Origin: Planctomycetia bacterium
GTDB lineage: Bacteria; Planctomycetota; Planctomycetia; Pirellulales; Thermoguttaceae
Direction of reading: 5' to 3'
DNA: 37,501 nt
Assembly (NCBI GenBank): GCA_030527015.1
Contig: JAUNBR010000036.1
Span: 1 to 37,501, forward strand
The notes under the pieces are model-generated. The model was not told the DNA's origin. It did not search any database and was given only the letters and a program-made list of their open reading frames with translations. Positions 26,424 through 34,676 of the stretch are shown here, one piece after another (position 1 is the first letter of the stretch; every line of letters begins with the position of its first letter). The position numbers and the translations under genes are program-made.

Positions 26424-26533
26424 AAAACAGAACTTGTGAATTATGAAATATATAATAAAATAATGAAAAAAAGAGAACATACTAATTTTATTTTAAAAGT
26501 GTCGTTTTATGTGTTCATGAAACAAAAGGTATT

Positions 26534-26640
26534 TTATATCTGATGCACTATAAATTTCCGCTTCTCCGGCAGTTATGCTTCGCTGAAAATATCTGCTTTC
26601 AGAGCTGCACAAAATGGAAATTTAATGTGGAACCAGGATA
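26534..26640 (-). repeat. 105-bp family repeat 36 bases before mtnA
   Basis: TATATCTGATGCACTATAAA start, TGTGGAACCAGGATA end. Confidence 0.9.
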
Positions 26641-26676
26641 TCGTATGTTGGAAATTTATTTTTTATAGGAGTTTAT

Positions 26677-27759
26677 ATGATGGAGAGAATGGTGTCCATA
26701 CGCTGGGAGGGAAGCACGGACGGTTTTTTATGTTTAATAGATCAGACGTTATTACCTCTGGAATATGTGGAACTGAAATTTGGTTGCGGAGATCTGGAAA
26801 AGGTGTATGAGGCGATTCAAAAATTACGTGTGCGTGGTGCACCGGCGATCGGAATCGCGGCAGCGTATGGTGTATGTGTGGGCATACAGGATTTTTTGGA
26901 TGCCGATAAAGAGAGATTTTTTTCTGGATGTTCGAAATGTATCTCCTATTTACGGAAGAGTCGGCCCACGGCAGTAAATCTTTTCTGGGCATTAGATCGG
27001 ATGTCGCGGAAGCTGCAAGAAATAGAGAAAATGTATACTCCTGAACAATTTTCGGCTCGGATGGCGGCGGAAATGTTACTGGCAGAGGCGAAAGAGATTC
27101 ATCAGCAGGACAGGTGTCTGTGTGCAGCGATCGGTAAGCATGGCGCCGCACTTCTTAAAGATGATATGGGGGTGTTAACTCACTGTAATGCGGGAGCGCT
27201 GGCCACGGGCGGTGACGGAACTGCGCTGGCGGTGATTTATACTGCGGTGGCGGAGGGAAAAAAAATTCATGTGTACGCAGATGAAACTCGGCCTCTGTTA
27301 CAGGGTGCCCGACTCACCACCTGGGAACTGATGCAGAGAAATATTCCTGTGACACTTATATGTGATAATATGGCGGCGAAAGTTATGTGTGAAGGCCGTG
27401 TTCAGGCAGTTATGGTCGGAGCGGACAGAATTACCAGAAATGGTGATACTGCGAATAAAATCGGTACTTATGGCGTGGCGTGCCTGGCGGCCATGCATAA
27501 AATTCCTTTTTATGTGGCTGCACCGACGAGTACTTTTGATTTTTCGTTACATCGTGGCGAAGAAATTCCGATCGAGGAACGTGATCGTGCCGAAATCATA
27601 AAAGGTTTTGGAATGCGGACTGCTCCTGAAAATGTACAGGTATATAATCCGGCTTTTGATGTAACTCCTGCGGAACTTATTCATGGAATTATCACGGAAA
27701 ATGGAATCATTACCCCTGTTACAGAGGAAAATATTTTGCGTGTATGCCAGCAAAAATAA
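26677..27759 (+). CDS. mtnA: S-methyl-5-thioribose-1-phosphate isomerase MtnA
   Basis: Converts methylthioribose 1-phosphate to methylthioribulose 1-phosphate in salvage of methylthioadenosine. The 360 residues show LIDQTLLPLEYVEL, the phosphate loop VRGAPAIGIAAAYG, LTHCNAGALATGGDGTALAV with the catalytic Cys170, and VGADRITRNGDTANKIGTYG with the catalytic Asp250. These separate it from eIF2B-type relatives. AGGAG at 26667-26671 serves the ATG at 26677, though ATGs at 26680 and 26689 are also possible. No other salvage gene (mtnB, C, D, K, P) is in the window. A repeat copy ends 36 bases upstream. Confidence 0.95.
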   Translation: MMERMVSIRWEGSTDGFLCLIDQTLLPLEYVELKFGCGDLEKVYEAIQKLRVRGAPAIGIAAAYGVCVGIQDFLDADKERFFSGCSKCISYLRKSRPTAVNLFWALDRMSRKLQEIEKMYTPEQFSARMAAEMLLAEAKEIHQQDRCLCAAIGKHGAALLKDDMGVLTHCNAGALATGGDGTALAVIYTAVAEGKKIHVYADETRPLLQGARLTTWELMQRNIPVTLICDNMAAKVMCEGRVQAVMVGADRITRNGDTANKIGTYGVACLAAMHKIPFYVAAPTSTFDFSLHRGEEIPIEERDRAEIIKGFGMRTAPENVQVYNPAFDVTPAELIHGIITENGIITPVTEENILRVCQQK

Positions 27760-27825
27760 TTATGGAAAAAATATGCCTGATGGATAAATTCAGATGTTTT
27801 ACGCTCAGTGGATAAATTCGGAAGT

Positions 27826-27926
27826 TTATCCCCGGTGCATTATATGCTCGAAATGCTATAAATTTTTGCTTTTCCGGCGTTTCGCTAAAAATGCCGAGGA
27901 ATCTGAAATTTATTGTGTATCGGGGA
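27826..27926. repeat. 105-bp family repeat with two R-type ends
   Basis: Starts CCCCGGTGCATTATATGC and ends ATTGTGTATCGGGGA, so both termini are R-like; hairpin GGC...GCC is short. Confidence 0.6.
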
Positions 27927-27996
27927 GATATTCACTGAAACCGTGGCCATTTTTGGTGAAGAAAAAGGCCGGGAAATGAAAGATTAAAACATAATC

Positions 27997-28089
27997 ATAC
28001 CTGATGCACGATAAAATTCCACTTTACCGACATTTTTAGCGAAGAAAAAACGCCGTGGAAGCGGAAATTCATAATGCATCAGGTATAAA
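27997..28089. repeat. 105-bp family repeat with two R-type ends
   Basis: ATACCTGATGCACGATAAAA at one side and ATAATGCATCAGGTATA at the other form matching ends around a reduced centre. Confidence 0.7.
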
Positions 28090-28171
28090 AACACTGTGGA
28101 AGCGGAAGTTCATAATGCATCAGGTATAAAAACGCTGTGGAAGCGGAATTTTATAATGCATCGGGTATAAA
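28055..28171 (+). repeat. 41-bp tandem array of the repeat's R end, three units
   Basis: Units begin at 28055, 28096 and 28137, each GTGGAAGCGGAA then TTCATAATGCATCAGGTATA with small changes. Period is exactly 41. Confidence 0.88.
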
Positions 28172-28338
28172 AAGATGACCCGGTATGAAATTTAGCACAG
28201 AATATCTTATGAAATTTCTTAAATATTTCGTATTTTCGTGAAATTTTTTCTCGTGAAAAATTTTTCTGTTATGCTTCGGTTTTTTTGCCGTTTTCTCTCT
28301 TGCCCAAAATTCCATATTTTTCTATACTCCGTTCACTT

Positions 28339-31300
28339 ATGTGTGAAAGTTTTCGAAATTTAATTCCGCGCTTCTTTCTCGAACGTCTGAAAGGACGGAT
28401 CCGAACAGGGAAAATATGGAAATACAGAAACCTGTTCAGCGTGAGTTTTTTTGTTTTTATTGCGTGTTTTTTTGCTTTTAGTGCATCTGCTGGTCAGGCA
28501 GATGAGTTACCGTATCTTGGAGATTATGAAAATTCAGAGCCGGTGCCGGTGTTTTCCATACCAGAAAATTTACCGGAAGAACTTCCCGGGGCGCGTATGG
28601 GTGAATTTTCGGAAATGTCGGCAAAATTTTTATCTGTATCGAAAGATGAAGATTTTTTAAGTGTTCCTGTTCACGAAACTTCTTTGGCGGAAAGTACGCC
28701 GGAAGATTCTCGAGAATCTTTAATGCAGGAGACAGAATCTGATTTAGGTTACTGGAGAGCCAAGGAATATGACACGGTAACTCATGCGGAGTATAAAGTA
28801 CCCACGTTAACGGATGACGGAGGCATAACATTTCCACGTACTGCTGCACTGGAAGATATGACGGTTACGGCCTGTCGCGCGGTGACGTTTTCTCAGGGAA
28901 GTTATAATATTCATGTTTTAGAGGGTAATTGTAAATTACGGCAGGGAAAAGATCTTTTCTGTGCACAAAAGATGGTTATCTGGGAAGATCAGAGCCTCTC
29001 CTATGAAAATGCGGCGGATTTCGGTGAAGTCCCTATTCGTGGGGAAGGTGTTTTATCGGAAGAGATGCGAAAAATCGGGAATTCTGTCACAGAAGGATCT
29101 CATACTCTGCCCGTTTACCGTGTTTTAGTGTATCTGGATGGAGATGCGCGAATTTCTTTTGTTGCACGAGGAACGACTTCCCGGGTGAATGCTCCCGTGT
29201 GGAGTGGGCGGCTTTTCACACTAAAAAAGATTTTATTAAACGCCGAAACTCATGAAAAGCTACACGATAAAACGGCGTTACACGGAATAAAATTTTCGGA
29301 TGCATTTACCCTTTATAAAAAAGCGGAGAAACATGTTTTCCGTGAAGTGAAAGTTATTCTGACGCAGTGGTCCGAAAATACAGAGCTTTTACCGGAAGCG
29401 TTTTCTCTGCCGGAAGAAAATACGTCAGAAGAGCCTTTACCGGAAGTTTTACTGCCTCTGGAGGATTCTTCGCCGCGAGAACATTCTTTGGATGTGTCCA
29501 CGGAAGATGTTCGCAGGGAAAGAGAAAATAGTTTACAGGGTGTTATCACGGATCGTCAAGAGGAGACAGAACGTGGTGTGAATCCTCTTCCGGGAGAGAG
29601 AAATTTATTACTGGAGTCAGAATCTTTTCCAGAGCAAGATTCCAGATCAGGGGAAAAGAAAGAGAGAGATTATGGGAGTCCGACTTCCGAACCACGGGGA
29701 GTCCTGATACCTCCGACTTCAGAGGAAATGGAGCGTTTCCCAGGTACATTTTCATCGGGTCATGTAACACCGGGAATGCTTTCCTCTTCCTTTTTATCCC
29801 GGAGAGATGTATCCGGACTGGATCCGAATGTTCCTTCACCGGGAACTCAGAGTATAAGTATTTATCCGCGCAGTGATGTGCCATTACAGTTTAAATGGTT
29901 CCGTGATCCAAAAACGCAGCAGTGGATCGGAATTATAGATAGCGGAGTAAATGTGATAATAGAGGGAGCGGACAGTTTCCTTAAAGAGAATGTAAATGGT
30001 ACCGAAAAAATCTTTAGGCGGATGGACGGAGCAGAAGTCGGGACGATCGACATTTCCACCGATCGACTGGTGGTGTGGGCACCGGCCAGTTCTCAGACGC
30101 CGATGCTTCATGGAAATACTTTCGCGAAAGAAAGTGAACCACCGGAAATTTATATGGAAGGGAATGTCATATTTCGTCAGGGAGACAGAAAAATCCATGC
30201 AGATCGGATGTATTTTGATGTTTTAACGAAACGAGGCATTATCCGGGAGGCAGAAGTTTTTACGTCTTTACCGAAGATGGAAGGTCTGCTGCGCTTACGT
30301 GCGGAAGAAATTCGTGTGCCGGAAGAGGGGATTTTTGTTGCGCGGAATACATACGTAACCACCAGTCGGATGGGAGATCCGCTGTACCGTTTCCAGATGG
30401 GGCAAATTATGCTCCGTTCCCAGCAGCACCCGAAAGTGGATCCACATACAGGAATGGTGATTCTTGATCCAGTCACCGGGGAAGCGGTGATGGAGGGACC
30501 GAATGAATTAATCGGTCAGGATGCCGTGGTTCGGGCGGGAGATATACCCATTTTTTATTGGCGGCAGTTTACGATTCCTCTGGAACGTCCGACGACGATT
30601 ATTAATCGATTATCGTTAAGGCATGACTCGATTTTTGGTTTCCAGCCGATTATAGGTGTGGACGCATACCGACTTTTTGGGATTCAGCGTCCGTGGACGG
30701 GTACCGAGTGGGATTTATATGCCAGTTATTATACGAAACGTGGTCCGGGATTCGGAACAAAATTTTCCTGGAACCGGATGGATCGGGATCTGAAACTCGG
30801 GTGGTTTTCCGGACCGGGGCAGGGATACGTGGATTTTTGGGGGATTTATGATACGGGTTATGATAATTTAGGTTTTGGTCGGTACCATCTTCGTCCAGAA
30901 GTGAAATGGCGTTATCAGATTATCGGAAAACATCACAGTATTTTTGCGAATGATATTCAGTTAAAAGTTCAGCTGGGTGTTCTTAGTGACCGAAACTTTC
31001 AGGAAGAGTATTTTCAGAATTCATGGTATACGGAACCGGACAGAGCCACTCAGATCGAGTTTCGTCAGGAAAGAGAAAATCGGGTATGGAGTGTCTGGGC
31101 GGATTTACGAGTAAATGATTTTCATACACAGACGCAGCGTACTCCGCAGGCAGAGTTTTACTGGATCGGCCAGCCTCTGTTTCGGGATGTTCTCAGCTGG
31201 AGTTCATATTCTCAGGTGGGGTATGTGCATCTGTTTCCAGATACTTATCCGACAGATCCGGCGGATCGTGCCTTATTTCATCTTTTAGAGTGGGAAACGA

Positions 31301-32382
31301 ATCAGGCCGGGGATCCTGAGTCACGAAAGGGTTACCGTGCGTCGACACGCCATGAAATTTCATATCCTTTTCAGGCCGGCGCGGTAAAAATCGTACCGTA
31401 TGCGCTGGGAGAGCTGGCAGCTTGGGGTGAAGATTTAAATGGAGAATCGGCAGAACGTGCATACGGTCAGGTGGGTATTCGTGCCAGTCTGCCCATGTGG
31501 CGTCATTTCGATTTTCATAGTGAACTGCTGAATGTACATGGTGTGAGACATAAAGTGGAATTTCGTGTGGAGGCTTCCTGGTCAAAAGCCAGTATGAGTG
31601 CATATGATTTACCGCTTTATGATTTAATAGATGATCGCGCAATTCTTGATTTCCGTCATCATATGCAGAGTGCGATTTTTGGTGGAATGCGGATACCGCC
31701 AAAATATGACTCGCGGTCTTACGCGATTCGAAGTAATCTCGGAGGCTGGGTTACTTCCCCGAGCACGGAACTGGCAGACGATTTAATCTTGGTGCGTTTT
31801 GGAATGCATCACCGCTGGCAGACAAAACGTGGCATGCCGGGGCGTGAAAGAATAATTGACTGGATGACTTTTGATCTGAATTTTAATATTTATCCCGATA
31901 AAGACCGAGATAATTTTGGAAGTCTGATCGGATTACTGGATTATGATTTTCGTTATCACGTGGGAGACCGACTGACGTTATTTACCTCTGGAAGTTTTGA
32001 CTTCTTCTCAGATGGTCTGCGAATAATAGATGTCGGCGCAATTATTGACCGTCCGGGGAGTGGCTCATTCTTTACCAGCCTGCATTATCTTACTGGTCCG
32101 GTGGATAATGTGGTAATGAGAATCGGATATAATTACTGGATGTCTGAAAAATGGGCGTCTACTTTCCTGACGACTTTCGACATTTCGGGAAAGGGAAATA
32201 TCGGCGAATCTCTTTCGGTAACACGAATCGGGGAGTCGGCACTCTGGACTCTGGGGGTTTCGTATGATGGTCCCTCGGATAATTTCGGTGTATTCTTTAC
32301 GCTGGAACCGCGTTTTGGAAAACTGGGAAATATTTCACGTCAGCTGGGGATTCCAGCGCCAGGGACAAGAGGTGTGGATTAA
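28339..32382 (+). CDS. LptD/OstA-like outer-membrane LPS-assembly protein
   Basis: 1347 residues from the ATG at 28339; a TTG at 28285 is also in frame and neither has a clear ribosome site. A hydrophobic export segment lies near 32-52 (FSVSFFVFIACFFAF). The periplasmic part has two OstA-like blocks: near 190 (NIHVLEGNCKLRQGKDLFCA) and near 602 (IYMEGNVIFRQGDRKIHADR, then MYFDVLTKRGIIREAEVFT). Between them is a roughly 140-residue spacer rich in Glu, Ser and Pro. From about 736 (IPIFYWRQFTIPLERP) the protein continues as an LptD-type beta-barrel of alternating aromatic strands, ending in the last strands near FGVFFTLEPRFG. In LPS-bearing bacteria LptD inserts lipopolysaccharide into the outer leaflet. 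Twice the usual LptD N-domain makes the start and spacer notable. Confidence 0.8.
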   Translation: MCESFRNLIPRFFLERLKGRIRTGKIWKYRNLFSVSFFVFIACFFAFSASAGQADELPYLGDYENSEPVPVFSIPENLPEELPGARMGEFSEMSAKFLSVSKDEDFLSVPVHETSLAESTPEDSRESLMQETESDLGYWRAKEYDTVTHAEYKVPTLTDDGGITFPRTAALEDMTVTACRAVTFSQGSYNIHVLEGNCKLRQGKDLFCAQKMVIWEDQSLSYENAADFGEVPIRGEGVLSEEMRKIGNSVTEGSHTLPVYRVLVYLDGDARISFVARGTTSRVNAPVWSGRLFTLKKILLNAETHEKLHDKTALHGIKFSDAFTLYKKAEKHVFREVKVILTQWSENTELLPEAFSLPEENTSEEPLPEVLLPLEDSSPREHSLDVSTEDVRRERENSLQGVITDRQEETERGVNPLPGERNLLLESESFPEQDSRSGEKKERDYGSPTSEPRGVLIPPTSEEMERFPGTFSSGHVTPGMLSSSFLSRRDVSGLDPNVPSPGTQSISIYPRSDVPLQFKWFRDPKTQQWIGIIDSGVNVIIEGADSFLKENVNGTEKIFRRMDGAEVGTIDISTDRLVVWAPASSQTPMLHGNTFAKESEPPEIYMEGNVIFRQGDRKIHADRMYFDVLTKRGIIREAEVFTSLPKMEGLLRLRAEEIRVPEEGIFVARNTYVTTSRMGDPLYRFQMGQIMLRSQQHPKVDPHTGMVILDPVTGEAVMEGPNELIGQDAVVRAGDIPIFYWRQFTIPLERPTTIINRLSLRHDSIFGFQPIIGVDAYRLFGIQRPWTGTEWDLYASYYTKRGPGFGTKFSWNRMDRDLKLGWFSGPGQGYVDFWGIYDTGYDNLGFGRYHLRPEVKWRYQIIGKHHSIFANDIQLKVQLGVLSDRNFQEEYFQNSWYTEPDRATQIEFRQERENRVWSVWADLRVNDFHTQTQRTPQAEFYWIGQPLFRDVLSWSSYSQVGYVHLFPDTYPTDPADRALFHLLEWETNQAGDPESRKGYRASTRHEISYPFQAGAVKIVPYALGELAAWGEDLNGESAERAYGQVGIRASLPMWRHFDFHSELLNVHGVRHKVEFRVEASWSKASMSAYDLPLYDLIDDRAILDFRHHMQSAIFGGMRIPPKYDSRSYAIRSNLGGWVTSPSTELADDLILVRFGMHHRWQTKRGMPGRERIIDWMTFDLNFNIYPDKDRDNFGSLIGLLDYDFRYHVGDRLTLFTSGSFDFFSDGLRIIDVGAIIDRPGSGSFFTSLHYLTGPVDNVVMRIGYNYWMSEKWASTFLTTFDISGKGNIGESLSVTRIGESALWTLGVSYDGPSDNFGVFFTLEPRFGKLGNISRQLGIPAPGTRGVD

Positions 32383-32400
32383 ACGGAGGATTCATTAAGT

Positions 32401-32506
32401 ATACTGATTCCACTTTAAATTCCCGTTTTGTGCGGCTCTGAAAGCCTGCATTTTCAGCGAAGTAAAATGCAGGTGAAGCAGAATTTTATAGTGTATCGGG
32501 GATAAA
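32401..32506 (+). repeat. 105-bp family repeat with compensated 10-bp hairpin
   Basis: Arms CCTGCATTTT and AAAATGCAGG pair perfectly; both differ from the usual GGCATTTT/AAAATGCC. It starts 18 bases after the LptD-like stop. Confidence 0.93.
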
Positions 32507-32723
32507 AAGAAAATACGGATGTGTCAGAAAGATCTGAAAAAAGAGCAGGAAAGGCGCTGCCCGAAAGACGTATTTTGATTCAGAGAGGGAAATTTTTGTG
32601 GTGGGTGTATACCCGAGATATGATGAATTTCCCCTTTTTTGTGCGTGATGTGTCCGTTTATAAACGTGTTTATCTGCGTATGTCTGTGAATGTCTGTTTA
32701 TACAGGTGTGTATTCCTATGAAT

Positions 32724-32935
32724 TATACTCTGGTTTTAATTTAAGATTCTGTTTTGTGCAGTTCTGTACTGGTTCCAATTTAAAATTTCATTTTGTGCGG
32801 CTCTAAAAGCAGGCTTTTCAGCGAAGCAAAAAAGCCGGTGAAGCTAAATTTTATAATGTATCGGGTATAAAAACCGTATTTTTAGTGAAGCGAGAATGCC
32901 GAAAAAGGGAAATTTATAGTGCATCGGGCCTATAT
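32724..32935 (+). repeat. Older repeat copy split by an inserted copy
   Basis: Left half 32724-32766 (TCTGGTTTTAATTTAAG to GTGCAGTTCTG) and right half about 32868-32935 (TATTTTTAGTGAAGCGAG to ATAGTGCATCGGGCCTATA) make one forward copy once the middle is removed. Confidence 0.75.
32767..32867 (+). repeat. 105-bp family repeat nested inside an older copy
   Basis: Belongs to the 'TTTTT' subfamily of 5700 and 7328. Bounded by TA at 32767-32768 and 32866-32867. Confidence 0.92.
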
Positions 32936-32948
32936 ATTTTGGGGTATT

Positions 32949-33006
32949 TTTTGCTGAAAATATCTGTTTTCGTGGCATTCAAAATAAAATTTTAAGAGAC
33001 TTCAGG
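32949..33006 (-). repeat. Partial repeat
   Basis: TTTGCTGAAAATATCTGTTTTC to AAAATTTTAAGAGACTTCAGG matches the left portion of the unit read in reverse. Confidence 0.5.
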
Positions 33007-33028
33007 TTTTCATGGAAGTGTAAGCATG

Positions 33029-33079
33029 ACAGACGTTTCTTTTGGGCATTTTGCGCTGCAGAAAGAAACGTCTGTTTTT
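33029..33079 (+). terminator. Terminator-like hairpin between convergent genes
   Basis: A perfect 14-bp stem, ACAGACGTTTCTTT (33029-33042) with AAAGAAACGTCTGT (33062-33075), encloses a 19-base loop and ends in a short T run. It sits between the LptD-like gene and the minus-strand isomerase-like gene, and could act for either. Confidence 0.5.
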
Positions 33080-33151
33080 GTGGGCGTCACCGGTATAAAA
33101 TAAAATTTTATATGAAAGCAAAAACTTTCTTAGTTACAAGAAATCTGAAAT

Positions 33152-34030
33152 TTATTCTGGATTCTGAATATTACAAATTTCCACTGCTTCTTTCAGGCTC
33201 TGAAAAGCGTCGCGCCGAGGACAAAATTCCTGGCCGACAAAACCCGTGTAACCGGATGTGGAAATCGCGAGCATAAGTTCAGCGTAATCTAATTTTTGAG
33301 ATTTTGTGTCGATTTCCGCGCGGCCAGGGAATCCGGCGGTGTGATAATGCCCCCAGCACAGGTGATGTTTCTCGATATCTTTTAATGGATTTTCGTCCAT
33401 CATGGCGGCGTGATAAATATCATAAAGAATACGAAAATGGTCGGAGGCGACTTCATTTACCAGCGCAGTACACCATTCTGTGCTGTCCGCCATATAATCT
33501 TTATGGTCTTTTGAATTCAGAAATTCCATGCAGATGACGACTTTTTTTTCTTTTGCGTAAGGCATTAATTCTTTCAGGCCAGCTGCGCATTTTTTCAGTC
33601 CTTCTTTTTTATCCATACCGTTACAGTTTCCAGAGAAACAAATTACGTTAGGAAATCCTGCTGCGCTGGTTTCGTCGATACTTTTTTTGACTTTTTCGAT
33701 TAAATTTTTATGATTTTCGGGGCGATTAAAGCCGTGTGGAATACTGTGGCTGTTCGACATGGCGCAGATCAGTCCATATTTTTTCATCGTTTCCCATTCT
33801 TTAGGGCCCGTTAATTCGATCGATTTTAGGCCGAGTTCCTGGCAAAATTTACAAAAGTCCTCAAAAGAAATCTGTTTATTTCTTAAGTATCCATTATAAC
33901 ACCAGAGGCAGACAGACTGTTTTATGTTATGTTTTTTAGCTTCGGTGAAAGCGGAAAGGTGGGTTAAGGGCAGGACGGACGCCAGTCCGGCGGCGGTGAC
34001 TGTTTTTAATAATTTACGGCGATTTAACAT
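33152..34030 (-). CDS. Tat-exported hydroxypyruvate-isomerase-like sugar-phosphate isomerase/epimerase
   Basis: 292 residues. The N-terminus has a twin-arginine-type signal (NRRKLLKTVTAAGLASVLPL) that should send it, folded, across the inner membrane. The rest is a xylose-isomerase-like TIM barrel: FEDFCKFCQELGLKSIEL, VICFSGNCNGMD, VVICMEFLNSKDHKDYMAD, FRILYDIYHAAMMDENP and HYHTAGFPGRAEID, the pattern of the hydroxypyruvate isomerase branch, with the Glu, Asp, His and Glu metal ligands expected. Exported proteins of this kind are frequent in planctomycetes, where true substrates are unknown. CAGGAG precedes the ATG at 34030. Confidence 0.88.
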   Translation of the reverse strand: MLNRRKLLKTVTAAGLASVLPLTHLSAFTEAKKHNIKQSVCLWCYNGYLRNKQISFEDFCKFCQELGLKSIELTGPKEWETMKKYGLICAMSNSHSIPHGFNRPENHKNLIEKVKKSIDETSAAGFPNVICFSGNCNGMDKKEGLKKCAAGLKELMPYAKEKKVVICMEFLNSKDHKDYMADSTEWCTALVNEVASDHFRILYDIYHAAMMDENPLKDIEKHHLCWGHYHTAGFPGRAEIDTKSQKLDYAELMLAISTSGYTGFVGQEFCPRRDAFQSLKEAVEICNIQNPE

Positions 34031-34057
34031 AAAGGTACTCCTGTTTTAAAGTTTTTT

Positions 34058-34162
34058 ATACCCGATGCACTATAAAATTCTGTTTTTTCACAGTATATAC
34101 GCTGCTTGAAACGCCTGTTTTTGTGGCCGCGTGAAACGTAATTTTATAGTAAGGCAGGATAC
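34058..34162 (-). repeat. 105-bp family repeat, diverged centre
   Basis: TATACCCGATGCACTATAAA start; altered hairpin and end GTAAGGCAGGATA. Immediately upstream of the Tat isomerase-like gene. Confidence 0.75.
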
Positions 34163-34315
34163 GACATATAACAAGAAAATAAAAATTTTCTGATCTTCCA
34201 TGGTTTATGCGGCGGATTTCATCAGAATTCACTGTTTTGGGCGATAATTGTTGTCGGAAGAGTGAATATTTTTTCTTTTCCTCTTAATCTTTAGTGTATC
34301 CGAAAGAGGGGTGTC

Positions 34316-34344
34316 TTGTCAAGAGTTTTCGAAAAAAGTAAAAT
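34316..34344 (+). promoter_or_regulatory. Predicted sigma-70-type promoter reading toward queF
   Basis: TTGTCA (34316-34321), a 17-base spacer and TAAAAT (34339-34344). The surrounding CTTGTCAAGAG is identical to the oppB promoter context. The leader to queF would be about 330 bases and pass through a repeat copy. Confidence 0.5.
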
Positions 34345-34419
34345 TATATTAAATTTATATATAATGTGCTGTAAATTTCATTTTTAAGGCATTCTGCCGA
34401 TATTTTCGGCGAAATATGC

Positions 34420-34521
34420 CTGGTTTTATATTAAATTTTCGTTTTGCACGGCTCTAAAAGCAGACATTTTCAGCGAACCAAAATGCTGGAGAAACGGAAA
34501 TTTATAGTGTCTCGGACATAA
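34420..34521 (+). repeat. 105-bp family repeat
   Basis: CTGGTTTTATATTAAATTTT start, ACATTTTCAGCGAACCAAAA centre, GTGTCTCGGACATA end. A partial reverse copy abuts it upstream. Confidence 0.82.
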
Positions 34522-34676
34522 AATGCCTCGGTCTTTCTGTCGGATGACTGGGAAAAGTGGAAATTTAGAGTGCGTCGGGTATAAATAGTTGTATTTTGTC
34601 AGTGAAACAAAATTTTATGTGAGCTGGTATAATTTAAAATATTTACTTTAAAATATAATTGAATAAAGGTGCAGGA

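Larger units (their letters stand above)
25103..26676. other. 1.57-kb gene-free, very AT-rich region before mtnA
   Basis: The longest gap in the window. Repeat copies lie at 25256-25362, 25368-25460 (degenerate), 25855-25959, 26319-26423 and 26534-26640. The stretch 25960-26318 is extremely AT-rich with no frame or motif I recognise; a replication or regulatory role cannot be judged. A frame at 25753-25944 is partly repeat-derived. Confidence 0.65.
27760..28338. other. 580-bp gap with palindromic and tandem repeats before the LptD-like gene
   Basis: Holds two repeat copies with an R-type end on both sides (27826-27926 and 27997-28089) and a 41-bp tandem array (28055-28171). The last 160 bases contain no evident ribosome site. 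No gene is seen. Confidence 0.65.
32383..33151. other. 770-bp convergent gap with a nested repeat insertion
   Basis: Repeat copy 32401-32506 follows the LptD-like stop by 18 bases. A nested pair occupies 32724-32935, a partial copy 32949-33006 and a terminator-like hairpin 33029-33079. A GTG-initiated open frame at about 32521-32721 resembles nothing known and I leave it out. Confidence 0.65.
34031..34676. other. 645-bp divergent gap with promoter and repeats before queF
   Basis: Contains a reverse copy (34058-34162), a promoter (34316-34344), a partial reverse copy (about 34365-34419), a full forward copy (34420-34521) and an R-end fragment (34552-34586). No gene is seen. Confidence 0.65.

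Noticed and set aside
32521..32721. A 66-codon plus-strand frame
   Set aside because: GTG start without ribosome site, no recognisable pattern, and located between repeat copies.
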